Origin: Gymnorhina tibicen
Lineage: Eukaryota; Chordata; Aves; Passeriformes; Artamidae
DNA length: 64,000 nucleotides
Direction: 5' to 3'
Assembly (NCBI GenBank): GCA_013399875.1
Contig: VXAZ01004023.1
Coordinates: 1,053,422-1,117,421, forward strand
Shown: positions 48,236-60,990 of the stretch, in pieces
Numbering within the stretch: the stretch's first letter is position 1
How the letters are laid out: each line of letters opens with the position of its first letter
The notes under the pieces: model-generated
What the model was told of the DNA's origin: nothing
The model's input: only the letters and a program-made list of their open reading frames with translations
Databases searched by the model: none
Translations under genes and position numbers: made by a program

Positions 48236-48570
48236 GAGTCATAGAATCATTAAGGCTGGAAAAGACCTCTATGATCATTGAATCCAACCATCAACCCAGA
48301 ACCACTGTGTCCACCACTACACCATGTCCCCAAGTGCCATATCCATGTGTTTTTTTAACATTTCCGGAGATGGTGATTCCTGGGCAGCCTGTTCCAATAT
48401 TTGACCACCCTTTCAGTGAAAGAAAGATTCCTGTTAGCCAATCTAATCTCCCCTGGCACAGCATGAGGCTTTTCCTCTTGTTCTATTGCTTGTTACATGG
48501 GAGAAGAGACCCAACTCAATATAGGACTATCAGCTCAGTTTTCTTTCAGAAGAGCAGGGGTCTACAAAGA
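48236..48570 (-). mobile_element. CR1 LINE 3' fragment
   Basis: The plus strand begins CATAGAATCATTAAGGCTGGAAAAGACCTCTATGATCATTGAATCCAACCATCAACCC. It continues through CCATGTCCCCAAGTGCCATATCCATG, GGCAGCCTGTTCCAAT, a CCCTTTCAGTGAAAGAA segment and TTGTTACATGGGAGAAGAGACC, all standard landmarks of avian CR1 tails in reverse complement. A short deletion is present between GGTGATTCC and TGGGCAGCC, where the usual CCACCACTTCCC is missing. Orientation is minus, 5'-truncated near 48570. A 151-codon plus frame crossing it is antisense noise. Confidence 0.93.
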
Positions 48571-51500
48571 GATGATGAGATGTGTGTGGTTTGACCTCTT
48601 GATCACTGCTGCATTTTCAGGGAAAGTAGAAAAATCCCTTCCTAGATAAAAACATGGATCATTTCCCACAGGAGCCTGGGTGTTTCCTGTGTTTTTATCA
48701 ACGAAGAGGGTTTAAACTCAGTGCATCAAGTAATAGTTTGTTTACTCCTACTCCTGCAGTAAGATATTTACACAGTCTTAAAGACAAGCAATTATGAACA
48801 AGTGGGTGTTTTCCAAAGTTCATAAAGAAAAGCTTTGAATATCCAAACTTCTGATTCCTTTATATACAGTAAGGGGAGGCACCATATTTCTCTTGTGCGT
48901 CTTGTTCGCAGAGCTGCCCCCCGCCCCGGCTGGCAGAGAAGTGCCTGTCCCCAGCTGATCTGGGGTCATGTTGCCTGGCTTGACATGAAGGCTCTGGTGT
49001 GGCAGCAAGCATCCTCAGCCAGGGAAACCTGCCAGCCCCAGGGCCAAGACGCCTGCTGAGGATTTGCAGTGTTATCTCTGCAATAAACTTGGGCTTAGTG
49101 AGAGTGTTAAAACAACCATTTTGCCGACTTTTCATTGACCGACTGGCTTTTGTGGTTTTGCTCAAGGGCCACAGCTCCTTTCTGGGATACTTTTCTAGCC
49201 TTTTCCATACCTGGCACTGGGATAATATTCCCTTTGATTATGGCCTTGGCTGCTCTCCAGACATTTTAAGGCTGTCTGAACCCCGCAGAACTCAGTTCAC
49301 AAAGAGGCTTGTGAACGCATCTTTGAGGCTGGCAGAAAATCCACAAGAGCAGTGTGTCTTCAGTGGTACCTTCTACCCACTGCAGCCCTCCCAAGCACCA
49401 CCCAGGGCATCTTCCTCCTCTCCTCATGTTTTACCCAGGTGAAGGAGTGAGAAACTAGTGTTCCCTACCACTGAGTACCCATTGATGTACATATTGCCTG
49501 TTACTTCGATGCATATTGTCTTTGGTTTTTAATTTGAGAAAACTATTCTAATTGAATCCCTAACCCTACTCTAAGTAGAGACAAACTTTACAGCCATTTG
49601 GTTCTAGTAGCCATCACCCCAACATTAGTTTCAGCAGGACAACAAGATGTTGTTTTGGCTATAACCATGAGCTACTGTAAGAATTACCATACTTGTTAAC
49701 TCCTCCTAGTAGAACTCCCTAGTAAGAAAAACATACAGCAAATTATTAGATACTTATCTTTACAATGTTTAGGAACATAGATACATAGATTGCCTCAGTT
49801 GTCAAGATTTCTTGCATAAAGACTGTATTAATCAACAAGTATTTGCTATCTAGGTCTTTTATTTAGGATTGAGAATAGGTTTGGAGTGACTCTTTGGCAC
49901 CCACAATGTAAAATAAATAATAACTTTGCTTTTCCTTTTACTTGCACATTGGTCAAGCTCAAATACACTAGAACCACTGGCAGTTGTTCATGGACTCTGT
50001 TCATGGGTAGTGAGAGGCCATAAAGACTCATCTCCATACAACAGTTGAAGAAAAACAAAGCTGATTTGCCTGTGAAGTCACTCAGACCAAGGCTAAAATC
50101 TGAACAAGTTTTCCTGGGGTTGAATTTTTCTATTTCTACAATAACATATTTTCTTTTTTATTTAGGAAGTTTGTTACTAAAGAATGACTAGAAGCACAGA
50201 TGCAAAAGGAAAGTGTCAAAACAGATATTTTATGATTGGTCTTTAAAATATAAAATATGTTTTTGTCTTTTTATAAGAAATACAGAACTAAAGTTTTATG
50301 ATCTTATTTCTGTGGTTAGAATCTAATTTTATTTTTTCGCCTTAGCTCGTAAGATTCAAAACTCAAATGGATTTATTTATCAGAAATTTGCTTAATACAA
50401 GGAACATGTTGCTAGATATGGAAAGCTCATTTAGTCAAATCATCACCCTGAGATCTTGCCATAAAACTCCCATCTTTAATAAATAAAAAATGTGTTTACA
50501 GATATATGTGTACTACATTATGCATGCATGTGTATCTATAGGTGTATATCTACATATATACTTATATTTATTTTGTGTGAATGTATACAAGATAAAATAT
50601 AAGCACACACAAAACTAATTAATTTCAAAGAACACAAACAATTTAAACAGCTTTTGACATTATTTCCCTGTTTTCCTCAACTCAGAACACTTTCTTTGTT
50701 GATCTGAAGTTCGTTGGTACCATTCAGTAAAGTTTCCATGATATGCAGCTGCTGTGTCATCTACACTGCTATTATTGCAAGCATAAGGCAGAAGATCTTT
50801 TGGGAAAAACTGCTCTAAAACACTGCTCACTTTACAATTATGTGTGGCTGGTCAGTGTGATAAAACTAGGGTCAAAATCACAGGGACTGGTCTAGAGCAG
50901 CTGCTGTCTCCCAGTAGGAGAGGGCTGTGTGTGGACCTCTAGATGCAGAGGAAAAGTTTTGTCTATGAAATCCCAGAAGCCCATATTCTCAGGAGGAAAA
51001 TGCTGTCCCAAAAGACATATATGTTTTTATACCTGTCCGGTCTCCCAAGCTGGTTCTCTCCAACTCTTCCTCTCCTTTCCACATCTCCAGGGGATGAGCA
51101 TTTCTCCTGACTTCTGTGTCATTTTGTCTTCTCTAAAAAAGTAGTTTTTTCTGATTCCCTGGTTTCCTTTTCCCAGCTGGTTATAGGACATGCATGAATG
51201 CTGTTAATACATCCTGAGTGGGCTCATTTCTTTGAATCCTCTGTGAAAGCTGAGGGAAAAGCTCCTACTACTCCCACCTTTTGGCCATCTTTTTTTTTTG
51301 GATGAGGAAGTCTTAAGTCTTCCCCCTAGAGGATAAACAGCCCCTATTTTGCTTAGCTTAATTCCTGCCAATTCCCTCTGACTGATGCAGACAGAATGCT
51401 TTTTTTTTGACTGGCCAAGGAAGCGGCTGCTAATAGTGTTGGAAGAAGATTTTAAGTCGTGTATCAAACTTCTGCCCTTCTACAATAAAAAATACAGTCT

Positions 51501-54500
51501 GGTATGTGCATTAACTGTACATGCTCAGATTCCAAATCATCTTCAGTCTTAACCTATCTACAAGTAAATGATAGCTTTATGTCAGTGTTAATGTCAATTA
51601 AAATACAGCTTTTACTCATTCTTACTATAATCTTTTGAAGAAAAACATGAGCATGCTTTTACTTTGGCTTTAGTAAACTTACTTAAAATAAGATGTAGCC
51701 AGCAGTAGGATACCACAGTGAAATAGGTATGCCCTTCAGGAAGCTCGTCCTCTCTACACTTACAGTTTATTTTGTTCTGGCCTCCTGATAATGTATTTGG
51801 CTGGAGTGAGAAACATGATCTGTTCAAAGTTGGCCTGGTAAAATCAGTTTTGCCCACTTGGACAAATGCATTACATGAAAGAGTGGGAAAAATAAAGACA
51901 GTGTAATAAATTCCAGAATTGACAGACTGTGTAACAAAGGCCCTTGACAGATCCTGAACACGCGTGTCACACCGTGTACCTGCGCTCCCACAGCACCACA
52001 GCATAGGTGTGACTGGAGAGCCAGGGACTGCTCAGCTGGAGGCTGCAGGGTTTATCTCAGCAGGAGTCACTGAATGATGAGCACCAGAGAAAAGCAGGAA
52101 AGAGTCTTTGGTCCTGACGCTGGGATTGAAGAGCCTAGCACTGTAGAAACAATTTTGTGCAATTTCGGCTGCTGCTTGTAGATCGTGACCTCTGCAATTT
52201 CTCATTATGCTGATTTCCATTAGATAATTTTAAAAAAAGGAACGATTTTCTTTTAATTTTGACCTTTTTTAAAGCTCATTATGTAATTTTGATTGGCTTT
52301 ATCAATATTTTTGTCTCACATTGCATTTTTTGTTGCTATAATGTTAGTAATGACTTAATGGATTGGTTTTGTCTGCTTTCTGTAACCTGGGACTGTGTAA
52401 GCTTGGGATAGGGGACAAAACAGCATTAAAACAAACCAGCTCCACAAAAGACTCAATAAGAAAAAAGGAACCAAATCCAGTAATAAAGCAGCCTAAAATC
52501 CAATACCAGGCAGAACATTTAGGAGATCTGAAGCACTGTATGGTTGTCTGAGGAATCAATGGTTCATTTGTAGTTGCACTTACAGCTGATATTTCATTTA
52601 GGATTTAATTGTATATCCCCCCTGTGCTTATAGTGTTTGTGCCTTATTAAAGCAGATTCTGAACTCTTTCCCTTGTCACCCTCCCCTCTGAACAATTTCC
52701 TGTCACTGGTATGAACTGTCATCCAGTGATACCAGCTCAGACTCAAACTATTCAATTTCAAAGCTTCTTTGTGAAATAGAGTGTGATGATACCCATCCAA
52801 CACGTAGATGAAACCTGAAGCCCAATGACCAGGTGCATTGCTTAGCAGAGTCACAGGGGAAATTTCTGCACAGGAGTTGATGAGAGCCAAAGGATTGCAG
52901 CAGGTATGGACTACTCCTTGTGAGGTCTGATGCCCAGATCTTTGCCCCACCGATTAATACTCGCTCTTTAATATAACAAAGGCAATAGCTTAACTGAGGT
53001 TTACAACCACCTGAAATTAATGCATTTTCAGCGACTTGAGTGCCACAGTTATAGAATTAAATTGTATAATGATTAACTGACTGACCAAAATGTAGTTCTT
53101 GAAACTATTACCTGTGAGTGCCCCACTGCCCCACAATTTAAACCAGTGTAGGAGCTGCCTTAGACTACACCTGACATTGCCTAAGGCTGTGGAAATGCAT
53201 AACTGCATAACAAATGTGCTTCCTTCCCTCTGTGCAATTCCTACCTTGTATTTGTCTGCATTTGGGTGCTGATGTGGGTGATGTGGCCCTCCTCACACAT
53301 CAGCACCCACCAAGGTGTGCAGGACTGTGCTAGCAATGCTGCCTTGTGCTGACTTCCTGCTGCTAACACTGACCTCAGGAAAAAAGTTCCTGATTTCCAA
53401 AGTCTCAGCATCGAGTGGAGAACTACTCTTCTTTCACAGGAGCTGACCAGGAGAAAATATGAGATGCTGATAACACACTTAGAGGGAAATCTGCAGCTTT
53501 ACACCCAGACGCTGATCAAGTCCAAGGCTGAGAGGTGTTTTCCAAACCTTCCTGCACAATGAGAAAAATCTTGCCAGGTGGCCATGGCCATGCCTACAGT
53601 CGGGCATGTGCAGGACCGTGGAGTTTGGAGTTTCTGCCTGCACTTCCTTTGCTTTGTGTTCCGCATCTGGCAATACAATGCTCTAGCTGAGGAGTTTTAG
53701 CTTCACTCAGCAGAAGATCCAGCACCACAACCTTTTTGTGACACTTGTTTCTTATTTACATTAATATTTTTTCTTTGTTCATGGTTAATTCAGCCTCTTG
53801 GTTCTTATTTAAATGTTTGAGAGGGTTTTTTTTAATATGCCTAGTGAAACACAGCAACCCTATTTCTCTTGCAGTGCTGCTGGTACAGCACAGAGGGAGG
53901 ACAGAGGGGAGACTTAAGCTAAATTTCTTCTCATTGAAAGTCTAGCATCTTCCAGAAGAAAACAAACCTCACAGAATACAGAACATATTTGATAAACGTA
54001 TTAAATCACATAACTGATTCTGGTCATCTCAGTTTGAACAGTGTGTAGTACCTTCAGGATCTGAAAGTACTAGAAGAATAAATAATATAATCTGTAAAAT
54101 ACAGGACACACTTGGGATAGAATATTGCTATTAGAGCAGTGCAACGCTGCCACTGCTGTCATCCCAAATTGATGGGGAACATCTATCTGCAACAGTAAGC
54201 ACCACATACCATTAGTTGTCCAAGACAGTTCACAAGTATTTTGTATGCCTCAATTTCTGGAGGACCATGACAAGCTGATTGAAACAGGCTTGATTTTTCT
54301 GAACGTGCTAAAAATAAAGCCTCAAATATTTGAAGCTGCTGTCTGCTAACTTCCAGAGATCAAACTATTCAAACCCCAGTCATGGTGAGTTAGTGCTTTG
54401 TAGCAATTTTACCTTTTCAAGGTGTATGTATTTCACCAGTTTGACACAATTTGGGAATATTATTATGAAGAGGGTGTAGTGCTGATGGACTCAGAAGCAC

Positions 54501-54581
54501 TGTCTCTTTTATTATTCCCTTCTTTCTATTTATCTTTTTTCTTGTAATGTTTTACATAATAAAAGGTATTGAGCTTCGTGA
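48571..54581. other. Noncoding stretch, no gene recognised
   Basis: This is AT-rich with one GC-richer patch at 48890-49080. Open frames reach 147 codons (48999-49442 plus). None shows a recognisable domain. A TA/TG-rich low-complexity patch lies at 50500-50575. Confidence 0.55.
53263..53309. repeat. Perfect 14-bp inverted repeat, 19-nt loop
   Basis: TGGGTGCTGATGTG (53263-53276) pairs exactly with CACATCAGCACCCA (53296-53309). The arms are GC-containing, so chance is less likely than for AT hairpins. No role is known. Confidence 0.85.
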
Positions 54582-54707
54582 TGTGACACCCTCCCTTACG
54601 GCCGAAGGTGAAAGAGCAGAGAGAACTGCTGTTCTGCTAGAGTTCTTTATTTTGTAGTTTCATAGTTTTCTGAAGGCAGAGTTCGAAGGGGTTACATGAT
54701 AGAGTCA

Positions 54708-54734
54708 AGCAGCAACAGCAGCAGCAGCAGCAGC
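54708..54734. repeat. (CAG)n trinucleotide repeat
   Basis: CAG units interrupted once by CAA, lying inside the proposed LTR. Confidence 0.95.
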
Positions 54735-54759
54735 GGGCTAACAGCAAGTTGTAAACAGT

Positions 54760-54777
54760 TTCTTCTTCTTCTTCTTG
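54760..54777. repeat. (TTC)n trinucleotide repeat
   Basis: Six TTC-type units, 26 bases after the CAG tract. Confidence 0.95.
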
Positions 54778-55010
54778 ATGTTGTAGATGTTGTTGCTCAA
54801 ACTTACTGAAGTATCCATTATATTTATTAATTAACCAATAGAATTAACACACTATTCTAGTTTTTCTTTTCTTAACCTATCCTGGCCTAATTCTAGCAGT
54901 TGTAATTCTTACACAAGTCTTACATAGGTATTACACAGATTTGTGTATATTGCTTCTATCAGTTTTTATTGTTTATGTGAACACTCTATCTAAAAAATGT
55001 GAACAGTATA

Positions 55011-58000
55011 GTTCCATCTATGTTTTGTCTAAGGTAGAGAAATTCTGTGAAAAGGCAACACTGCTACAGTAAGAACTGCATTTAAGGTCTCTTTGCTGCA
55101 GCTTTTCAATGCTTAAGGCACTTAGCATATATTTCTACTAAAAGCTAAAAATCTATATTTCTATTTCACTTTGGTGTGACTTCATGTATCTCAGTTTATT
55201 CAAAGGTTTTAATTCAATCCCTGTGCTTTGGTTTTCCTCTGGGCCTGGGTCCAGAGGAGTTCTCACTCCAACAAAAAGGTTTAGCTGTTTGTTGGTTTGT
55301 TGTTCTGGTTTTTTTTCCCCAGAAGACAAAACAGATATTTTCAAAGAAGGCTGCTACCAGAAAGGCCTTAAAATAATCCTGGCCATTGCTAAGATACCCC
55401 AGGCAAACACTAATAAGAGCAGGCAAAATAATATGAAGAAAGGCTGCAGAGGACACAAGTTCTGCCAAAGCAAACAGTCAGAAAAGGAAAAACAAACACC
55501 CTCCCCCTGCTTTCCCCAGAACGCACATGTAAATTCAATTGCATTTACAAATAAATTTGCTTTGGTTATGCTTACACCTTTACATGTGTGCTCTACATGA
55601 GTGACTGTCAACATTTACTTATGTAAATACTGAAGACCTGTGATTTTGATCTTAGTATATGCAAATATTTACACTGGAATTCTTGTAGTAGGATATCACA
55701 CCTCTGGAACCACCAGCTGACTGTGTTCCCTCCCACCACGTGTCACAGCCTTGGCAGAGAAAGGACAAAACCAGCCAAAGAAATACTTGACTGTGGGCTT
55801 TGAATGCAGGTCAGGGCTAGCACTTCAACCCATCTGGCTTCTGTGATGCTGGAGTTGGAAAATTGCACAGCAGGAAATTTGATGATAGCCTTGGAAGAGT
55901 TTATCGGGGATGGAGAACTCAGAGCTTCCCTAAAATCTTTGCTGGAATAAAATGCATGAGACAGATAACATCGTATTGGGAATCCTTCATTCAGCTGTGC
56001 AAACTGCCAAGGGAGAATCACATTTGAATTCCTCACATTGCCCAGGTTTTTACAAAAAGTGATTTTTGGGAAAGGTGTGTCTAGCTCAAAAAAGGAAACT
56101 ATATCACCATTCATGGCAAATTCCAGGAACCCTCTGCATTTGTCATATAATCAAGAAAATCAAAATTGCAGGGAACTTATCTAGGTCAGTGTACCTCAGA
56201 TTTAGTGCATGCAATATAGGCAAGCATTTGCAGTTCTTTCAGACAACAGAAGAAAATGCACCAAAAAAAAGTAATAAATAGTCTTCTTCTGCAATCAAGT
56301 GAAGATAGCTTCAGTTTTCTCCCATGTAAGTCCAAAAGCAGGGATGGTACACTGCATCACTGGCTGGTTCAGAATCATTTGCTCAACACCTCAATCTGAT
56401 TTCATGTGTAAAATGCTCTGTCTCACAAATTATTTTGCTCTTTTATCATTTATTTTTGTGTCTTCTGTTTTCATCCATGGAGATAACATAATATCCCAAA
56501 CAACTTTGTATGGGCCAAAAGACTAGGAAGCAAAAAAAGGTAATGAGATCCACAGAGGAGAATGGAGAACACAAAGTTCTCCATTTCAGCAGTTCTTCTC
56601 TGCTGAAATTTTGGTTTATGAGCCATATGCACTCTTCTGAAAGGTCTCTTCTTATTCGTATTCATTTACCTACTCCTTGTCCAGGCAGTCAACTTCATCC
56701 TTCATCCTCCCCAGGTTGGAAGCCTTTCCCTTTTAGCCTGGAATGTCTGGTATCTTATACTGACATTTTCCTAAAGGCACAATAAACTACCACTATCATG
56801 CTGTATATTTTATGCTAATAATAATAGAAATAATAATTACAATAATAAAAAGAATGTTTATAGCTACAATATTTATCCCAGATTACATTATCTCTTTAGC
56901 CCTGCAATAATATCCTTTCATGTTAAGGATACATTTTCAGGTACAGTGCAGCTATTTCAGCCATCATTTCTGGGATATTTTAAGGCAGGTTCTGAAGAAC
57001 ATCACAGAAACTGCTAACCTGCAATGGTATCTCAGGCAATAGCCATTTTTTCCAGGCTTCTAAACAGATGGTAGCCAATCCAAATTCAGCAGTGCTAGCA
57101 AGCAACACTCAATAAAACTGTAATTGATGCATATGGTACCTGCTAGGCTGTTTAAAACCAACTCTGTGGCATTAAAAGGAAATTGTTTAAAACTCCTGAT
57201 GGAACTGCACCTGATTTTTGGGGCAAATCTATTGGAGATGAAGTCTGCACTTCATGCCTTTAGCCTCTCAATAACCTTCTGGTTTTATGTCAGAATCTTT
57301 CTGACCCTCACTTTCTAGACACCTACCAGAGATGCTGTAGGCAATGTCACTGTAAAGATGTGTGTTGGTTCTTTCAGGCTGTAGCAAAAATCTGTGCAAA
57401 AGGAGCTGAAATAACTTCTTTCAGCTGAACTGGAGACAAAGGAGCATAACCTGTATTTTCCATTCAGATGAAGTTCCATGCCTGGTGTTTCACAGAAAAG
57501 ACCCCGTTCGGCAGTTTGCTCTCACTGTAACACAACACTGTCACGGGCTGACTTGTTTGTCTGCTGCATAAGGAAGAGCAAAGGAAAAATCGCAGGCACT
57601 CAGCAAGCACTCAGCTCTGCGTGATTCTCTGATTAGCCCACAGAACGACCTGGGGAAAGGAGTGCTTCACCACATTATGAACCACAGTGAGATTTTAATG
57701 GAGAAGGGTGAAATCCAAGCTCACTTGTTAATTTACACAATAGGATGTGACACTGAAAGTATTCCTAATTTACGTCTGCTAAAGAAATAGGGATAATTGC
57801 AGTTGTCTTTTAATAGGTCATTTTAATAGATATTCCAGCAATTTGACTTGTACTCTGAAAATAAGCAGCAATCAGGTATCAGGGAACAGACAGATGTGTG
57901 CCAGCCACCAGAAGATCCTATTTTTCAAATTCATCAAAACAAGAGCTCTTCTTCCGTGAAGAAAATGAATGAGATTCTTAGTACTCAAGCTGAGCAAAAA

Positions 58001-60446
58001 CCTATAGGAAAGTGATATTTAAAGGCATGTTTGCTCTGCATAGACGAGTGTTTTACAGGGATCCTAGCATTAACGCTTAGTGACACCCAGCAGGTTAAAC
58101 CAGCCAGGCTCGGCACTTTTTGCTGCTTCTGAAGTGGGCTTACAATAACTCTGGCTCATTGTAGTGCACTTGTAATGCAGGGAGGCACACACAGAGATCA
58201 TGAGAGGCACATGAATGGGCACCGAAAGCCACCAAGGCTGCCTCACCAGAATTCCTTAGAGGAAAGCCCCATGTGTGAGGACAATCCAAACCCTCATTCT
58301 TCAAGTACTTGAGTTTCAGAAAATAGGGTGAGTGGACTGAGAAGGAAAATGAGAACTGGAGTGGAAGGATGACTGTTTATAGTCCTCCTTGAGAAGAAAA
58401 TGAGACAATAGTGGCAACATGAGCTGCACAGCAGTGTTCGACCATTACTGGGGGTTGTGAGTATGACAATGGACTGTTACAGGGCAAGGATCTGAAGGAA
58501 GACACTGAGCAGATACGTACCCTCTTTTGGGTGACCCTCTTTTGGTGTGAGGGACAATATGGGAAAATGGATGACAATGCTTGTTTACATACTGGAGAAG
58601 TGACAGAAATAAAAGTGAGCTGAATGTGGGTGGGAACTGGCATCCTCACAATCACACCATGAGAAATTATAGGCAGAGATAAGCTGTGGTGATTTTGTGG
58701 TGAAAATAAGATGACATTAGAGAGATTCCTAGGAGAGATGATGAAATCCAAATCATGGACTGGGAAAATTTTCTGAGCAACTAACTACCACTGGGACTGT
58801 GTTTCATTTATCAGGGGGGGAAAAAATAAAAAAAAAAGAAAGGGGATGCAAAATTATGACAGACCAAAAGGATTTCTCTCTCACAGAGATATTAGAGGAG
58901 CCATGGCTTGGGGAATATCCTTCAGATACTGTGAGCGAGATATATACCTAGCCCAAGCTGTAGGATCCAGAAAATGATCCAAGCTGAACTGGACACCTGA
59001 GTTACAGGCGAGTGTTAGGTGTCCACGGCAATGAAAAGAAAAAAACATGTAGAAGGTGGGCTTTATGGAAGTATGGAAATCTCTGGTTTAGCCAGCCTGA
59101 GCTGAAAGTGACAGACAGAGATTTGAGAAAAAGGTTGTAAGAAACAGGCCAAGGTTTTGATTTGGGATAGGCCTAAGGTAGAAAAATGTTCTCCATCCAT
59201 GTGTCAGGGTCTGGAGTGGAAGATTTGTCAGTGAGCTCCATAAAGCAAGGGTTCGGTGTGAGTTTGTCAGTGAAATTACTGAAGCCCTGTGGCGTAAAGA
59301 ACAGAGAACGGAGTCTAGATCTTGGTGACATCTTCACGGACATCCAGAGGGAAATCTCCACTGCTTTCAGAAAAAAATATCTCCACTAACATTGAGCCTC
59401 CACTGACTGCACGTGAGGACAACTGAAAAGAAGAGTGGACTTTGAGGGATGCCATTATCTCAAACTTTCAGGGGAACAGGAAGAACTGGGGCATGGAGGC
59501 CTTGGGTGGAGCTGGTGGCAGGTGCTCTCACCAGAGGTCAGGCGCACAGCAAACTCAGATACTGAACGGAAAAGAGTCTGGGTGTGCAACTGAAGAAGCA
59601 TATAGGGCTAGGGATGGGTGTGTCAGTTTGGTTTTGTTTTAAGATGGGAAAGACTGAAATGGGTTTGCCTTGTGAGAGAAAAGAGCCAGCTGGGACTGAG
59701 AGGTAAAGGGTAATTTGGGAGCCAGTTTATTCTAGTATGTCCTCAAAGATTAGTTTGTGCTGCTTTGAGCAAACTCTTTGTAGCTTTGGTTTAAAGACCG
59801 AGAGTGTACTTTTTAACTGCAGCATCTCTTGATGACAGCTCCAGTGCTGGAAATGCATGGTGTTTTGAAAGTACAGCTATTTCAGCAAATGCTAGAAATA
59901 AAAACCTTTGCCTGAGACACTGCTTTGTTTACATAGGTGTGTGGTAGCCTATAGGAAAAAAAAAGAGCCTCTGGATATAGAGATCAGGTGTGAGAAAAGA
60001 AAGATAAAATGTTTGGCAGGAATACAGAGGGCTCATAACCTTTTACACGGTCTTACTGGTTCCAGCCTTTTGGCAGAGTACACTCCACTAGCACCCAGTC
60101 CTGCCAAGTGTCATAATTATAGTGTAAATCTGAAGAAAATTTGTGCTTTTCCTGAAGTGCTCAATTCCATACACTAGAATATCAGCATTCATTAAAAACA
60201 ATGTAGTCCTCATACTTACAAAAAAAAAAACCACCTTGAAAAACATTCCCAAAAGACTCATAAAAAGAGAATTAAAAGAGAACCATACATGTACTGCTTT
60301 CTAATGTCTTGTGATTTTACCTTGTGATTTTTGCACAGTGTGTTGGCAACTCTGTTCATTTATAATGGGAACTGAGCTAAGAGACCTCCAGGGTCTGGCT
60401 TACTCTTTAAATGGAGTTTAAAATCATTGTGAAATATGCACTAAGG
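55011..60446. other. Noncoding stretch, no gene recognised
   Basis: This is AT-rich sequence, becoming more purine-rich and less AT-rich at 58300-59650. Open frames reach 138 codons (55184-55600 plus) with no recognised domain. A short duplicated CCCTCTTTTGG occurs at 58520-58550. Confidence 0.55.
56816..56852. repeat. AAT-rich low complexity
   Basis: Imperfect AATAAT repeats with GAA and TTAC interruptions. Confidence 0.8.
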
Positions 60447-60634
60447 CAGTGGTTCCCAAAATGTTGATCACCCATCAGATTATGATAAAGTGCTGCATGG
60501 CTTTACACTGTAGTTTTCACGTTGCCTTCACGGCATATTCAACTAAAAGGTGGAAGATAAACCCGCCAAATGATGTGTGAAAATGTGCCGGCCATTTGGA
60601 AACTCTGAGGGTCCAAGAGGTTTACCAGTCACTG
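60447..60634. mobile_element. Possible hAT-type MITE remnant
   Basis: The segment begins CAGTGGTTCCCAAAATGTTGATCACCCATCAG, which resembles the ends of hAT-superfamily DNA transposons (CAGTGGTTCYCAAACTTTNNGGTC). It closes with CCAGTCACTG, giving CAGTG/CACTG termini 188 bp apart. Only the outer five bases pair well, and the flanking 8-mers (CACTAAGG and TTGCAAAG) are not a convincing target duplication, so the right end is uncertain. No transposase sequence is present. Confidence 0.4.
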
Positions 60635-60689
60635 TTGCAAAGGTGTAATTTGCCTACAGAGTTGATTGCATTGTGTGTTTCCAGGCTCC

Positions 60690-60990
60690 TCCCTTGGACT
60701 CCCGCGCAGGAGAGCAGCGGCACTGCCGAGCAGCCCGTGACCCGCTGTGCTGGCACCGGCGCCTTTCTGCCGGAGAGAGACGGCAGAGCCATTCCCACGG
60801 CCGGCCCACTGCCGTGCTGGCGTGCCCTGAGAACCCACCCGAGCCACCACCTCTAAGCTGAGCAGCCCGGCTGGGTGAGCGCTGGGGCACCGCGGCAGAG
60901 AGCGCAGTGTGGGTTTAACCACCCAGGTCCTTGCCCCGCTTCCCCGCCGGGGTCTCGGCACATGCCGAGCCTGCTGCTGCTGCTGCTGCG
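60690..60990. promoter_or_regulatory. CpG island C
   Basis: About 300 bases of GC-rich, CpG-dense sequence (CCGCGCAGG, CACCGGCGCC, ACGGCCGGCC, CCCCGCCGGGGTC) lie in an otherwise AT-rich region. It ends at a CTG repeat. It may be a small promoter or an orphan island. Frames open through it on both strands are a composition effect. Confidence 0.65.

Larger units (their letters stand above)
54582..55010 (-). mobile_element. Probable solo LTR of an endogenous retrovirus
   Basis: Read on the minus strand, the segment shows an LTR-like order. An ATTGG (inverted CCAAT) box lies near 54837, followed by an AATAAATATAAT TATA-like stretch near 54820 and GAA/CTG trinucleotide tracts. An AATAAA polyadenylation signal follows at 54651-54646, and the segment ends at TGTCACA (54588-54582), giving the canonical terminal CA. 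A CpG-bearing ACGGCCGAA lies in the proposed U5, unlike the CpG-poor surroundings. No second LTR, primer-binding site or retroviral coding sequence is visible in the window, so a solo LTR is inferred. The 5' (right) boundary and target duplication could not be found, and the family is unknown. Confidence 0.45.

Noticed and set aside
48139..48594. 151-codon plus-strand frame
   Set aside because: Most of it is the antisense of the CR1 fragment at 48236-48570.
49558..49572. CCCTAACCCTA, resembling a telomeric repeat
   Set aside because: Fewer than two units and no extension; a chance match in ordinary sequence.
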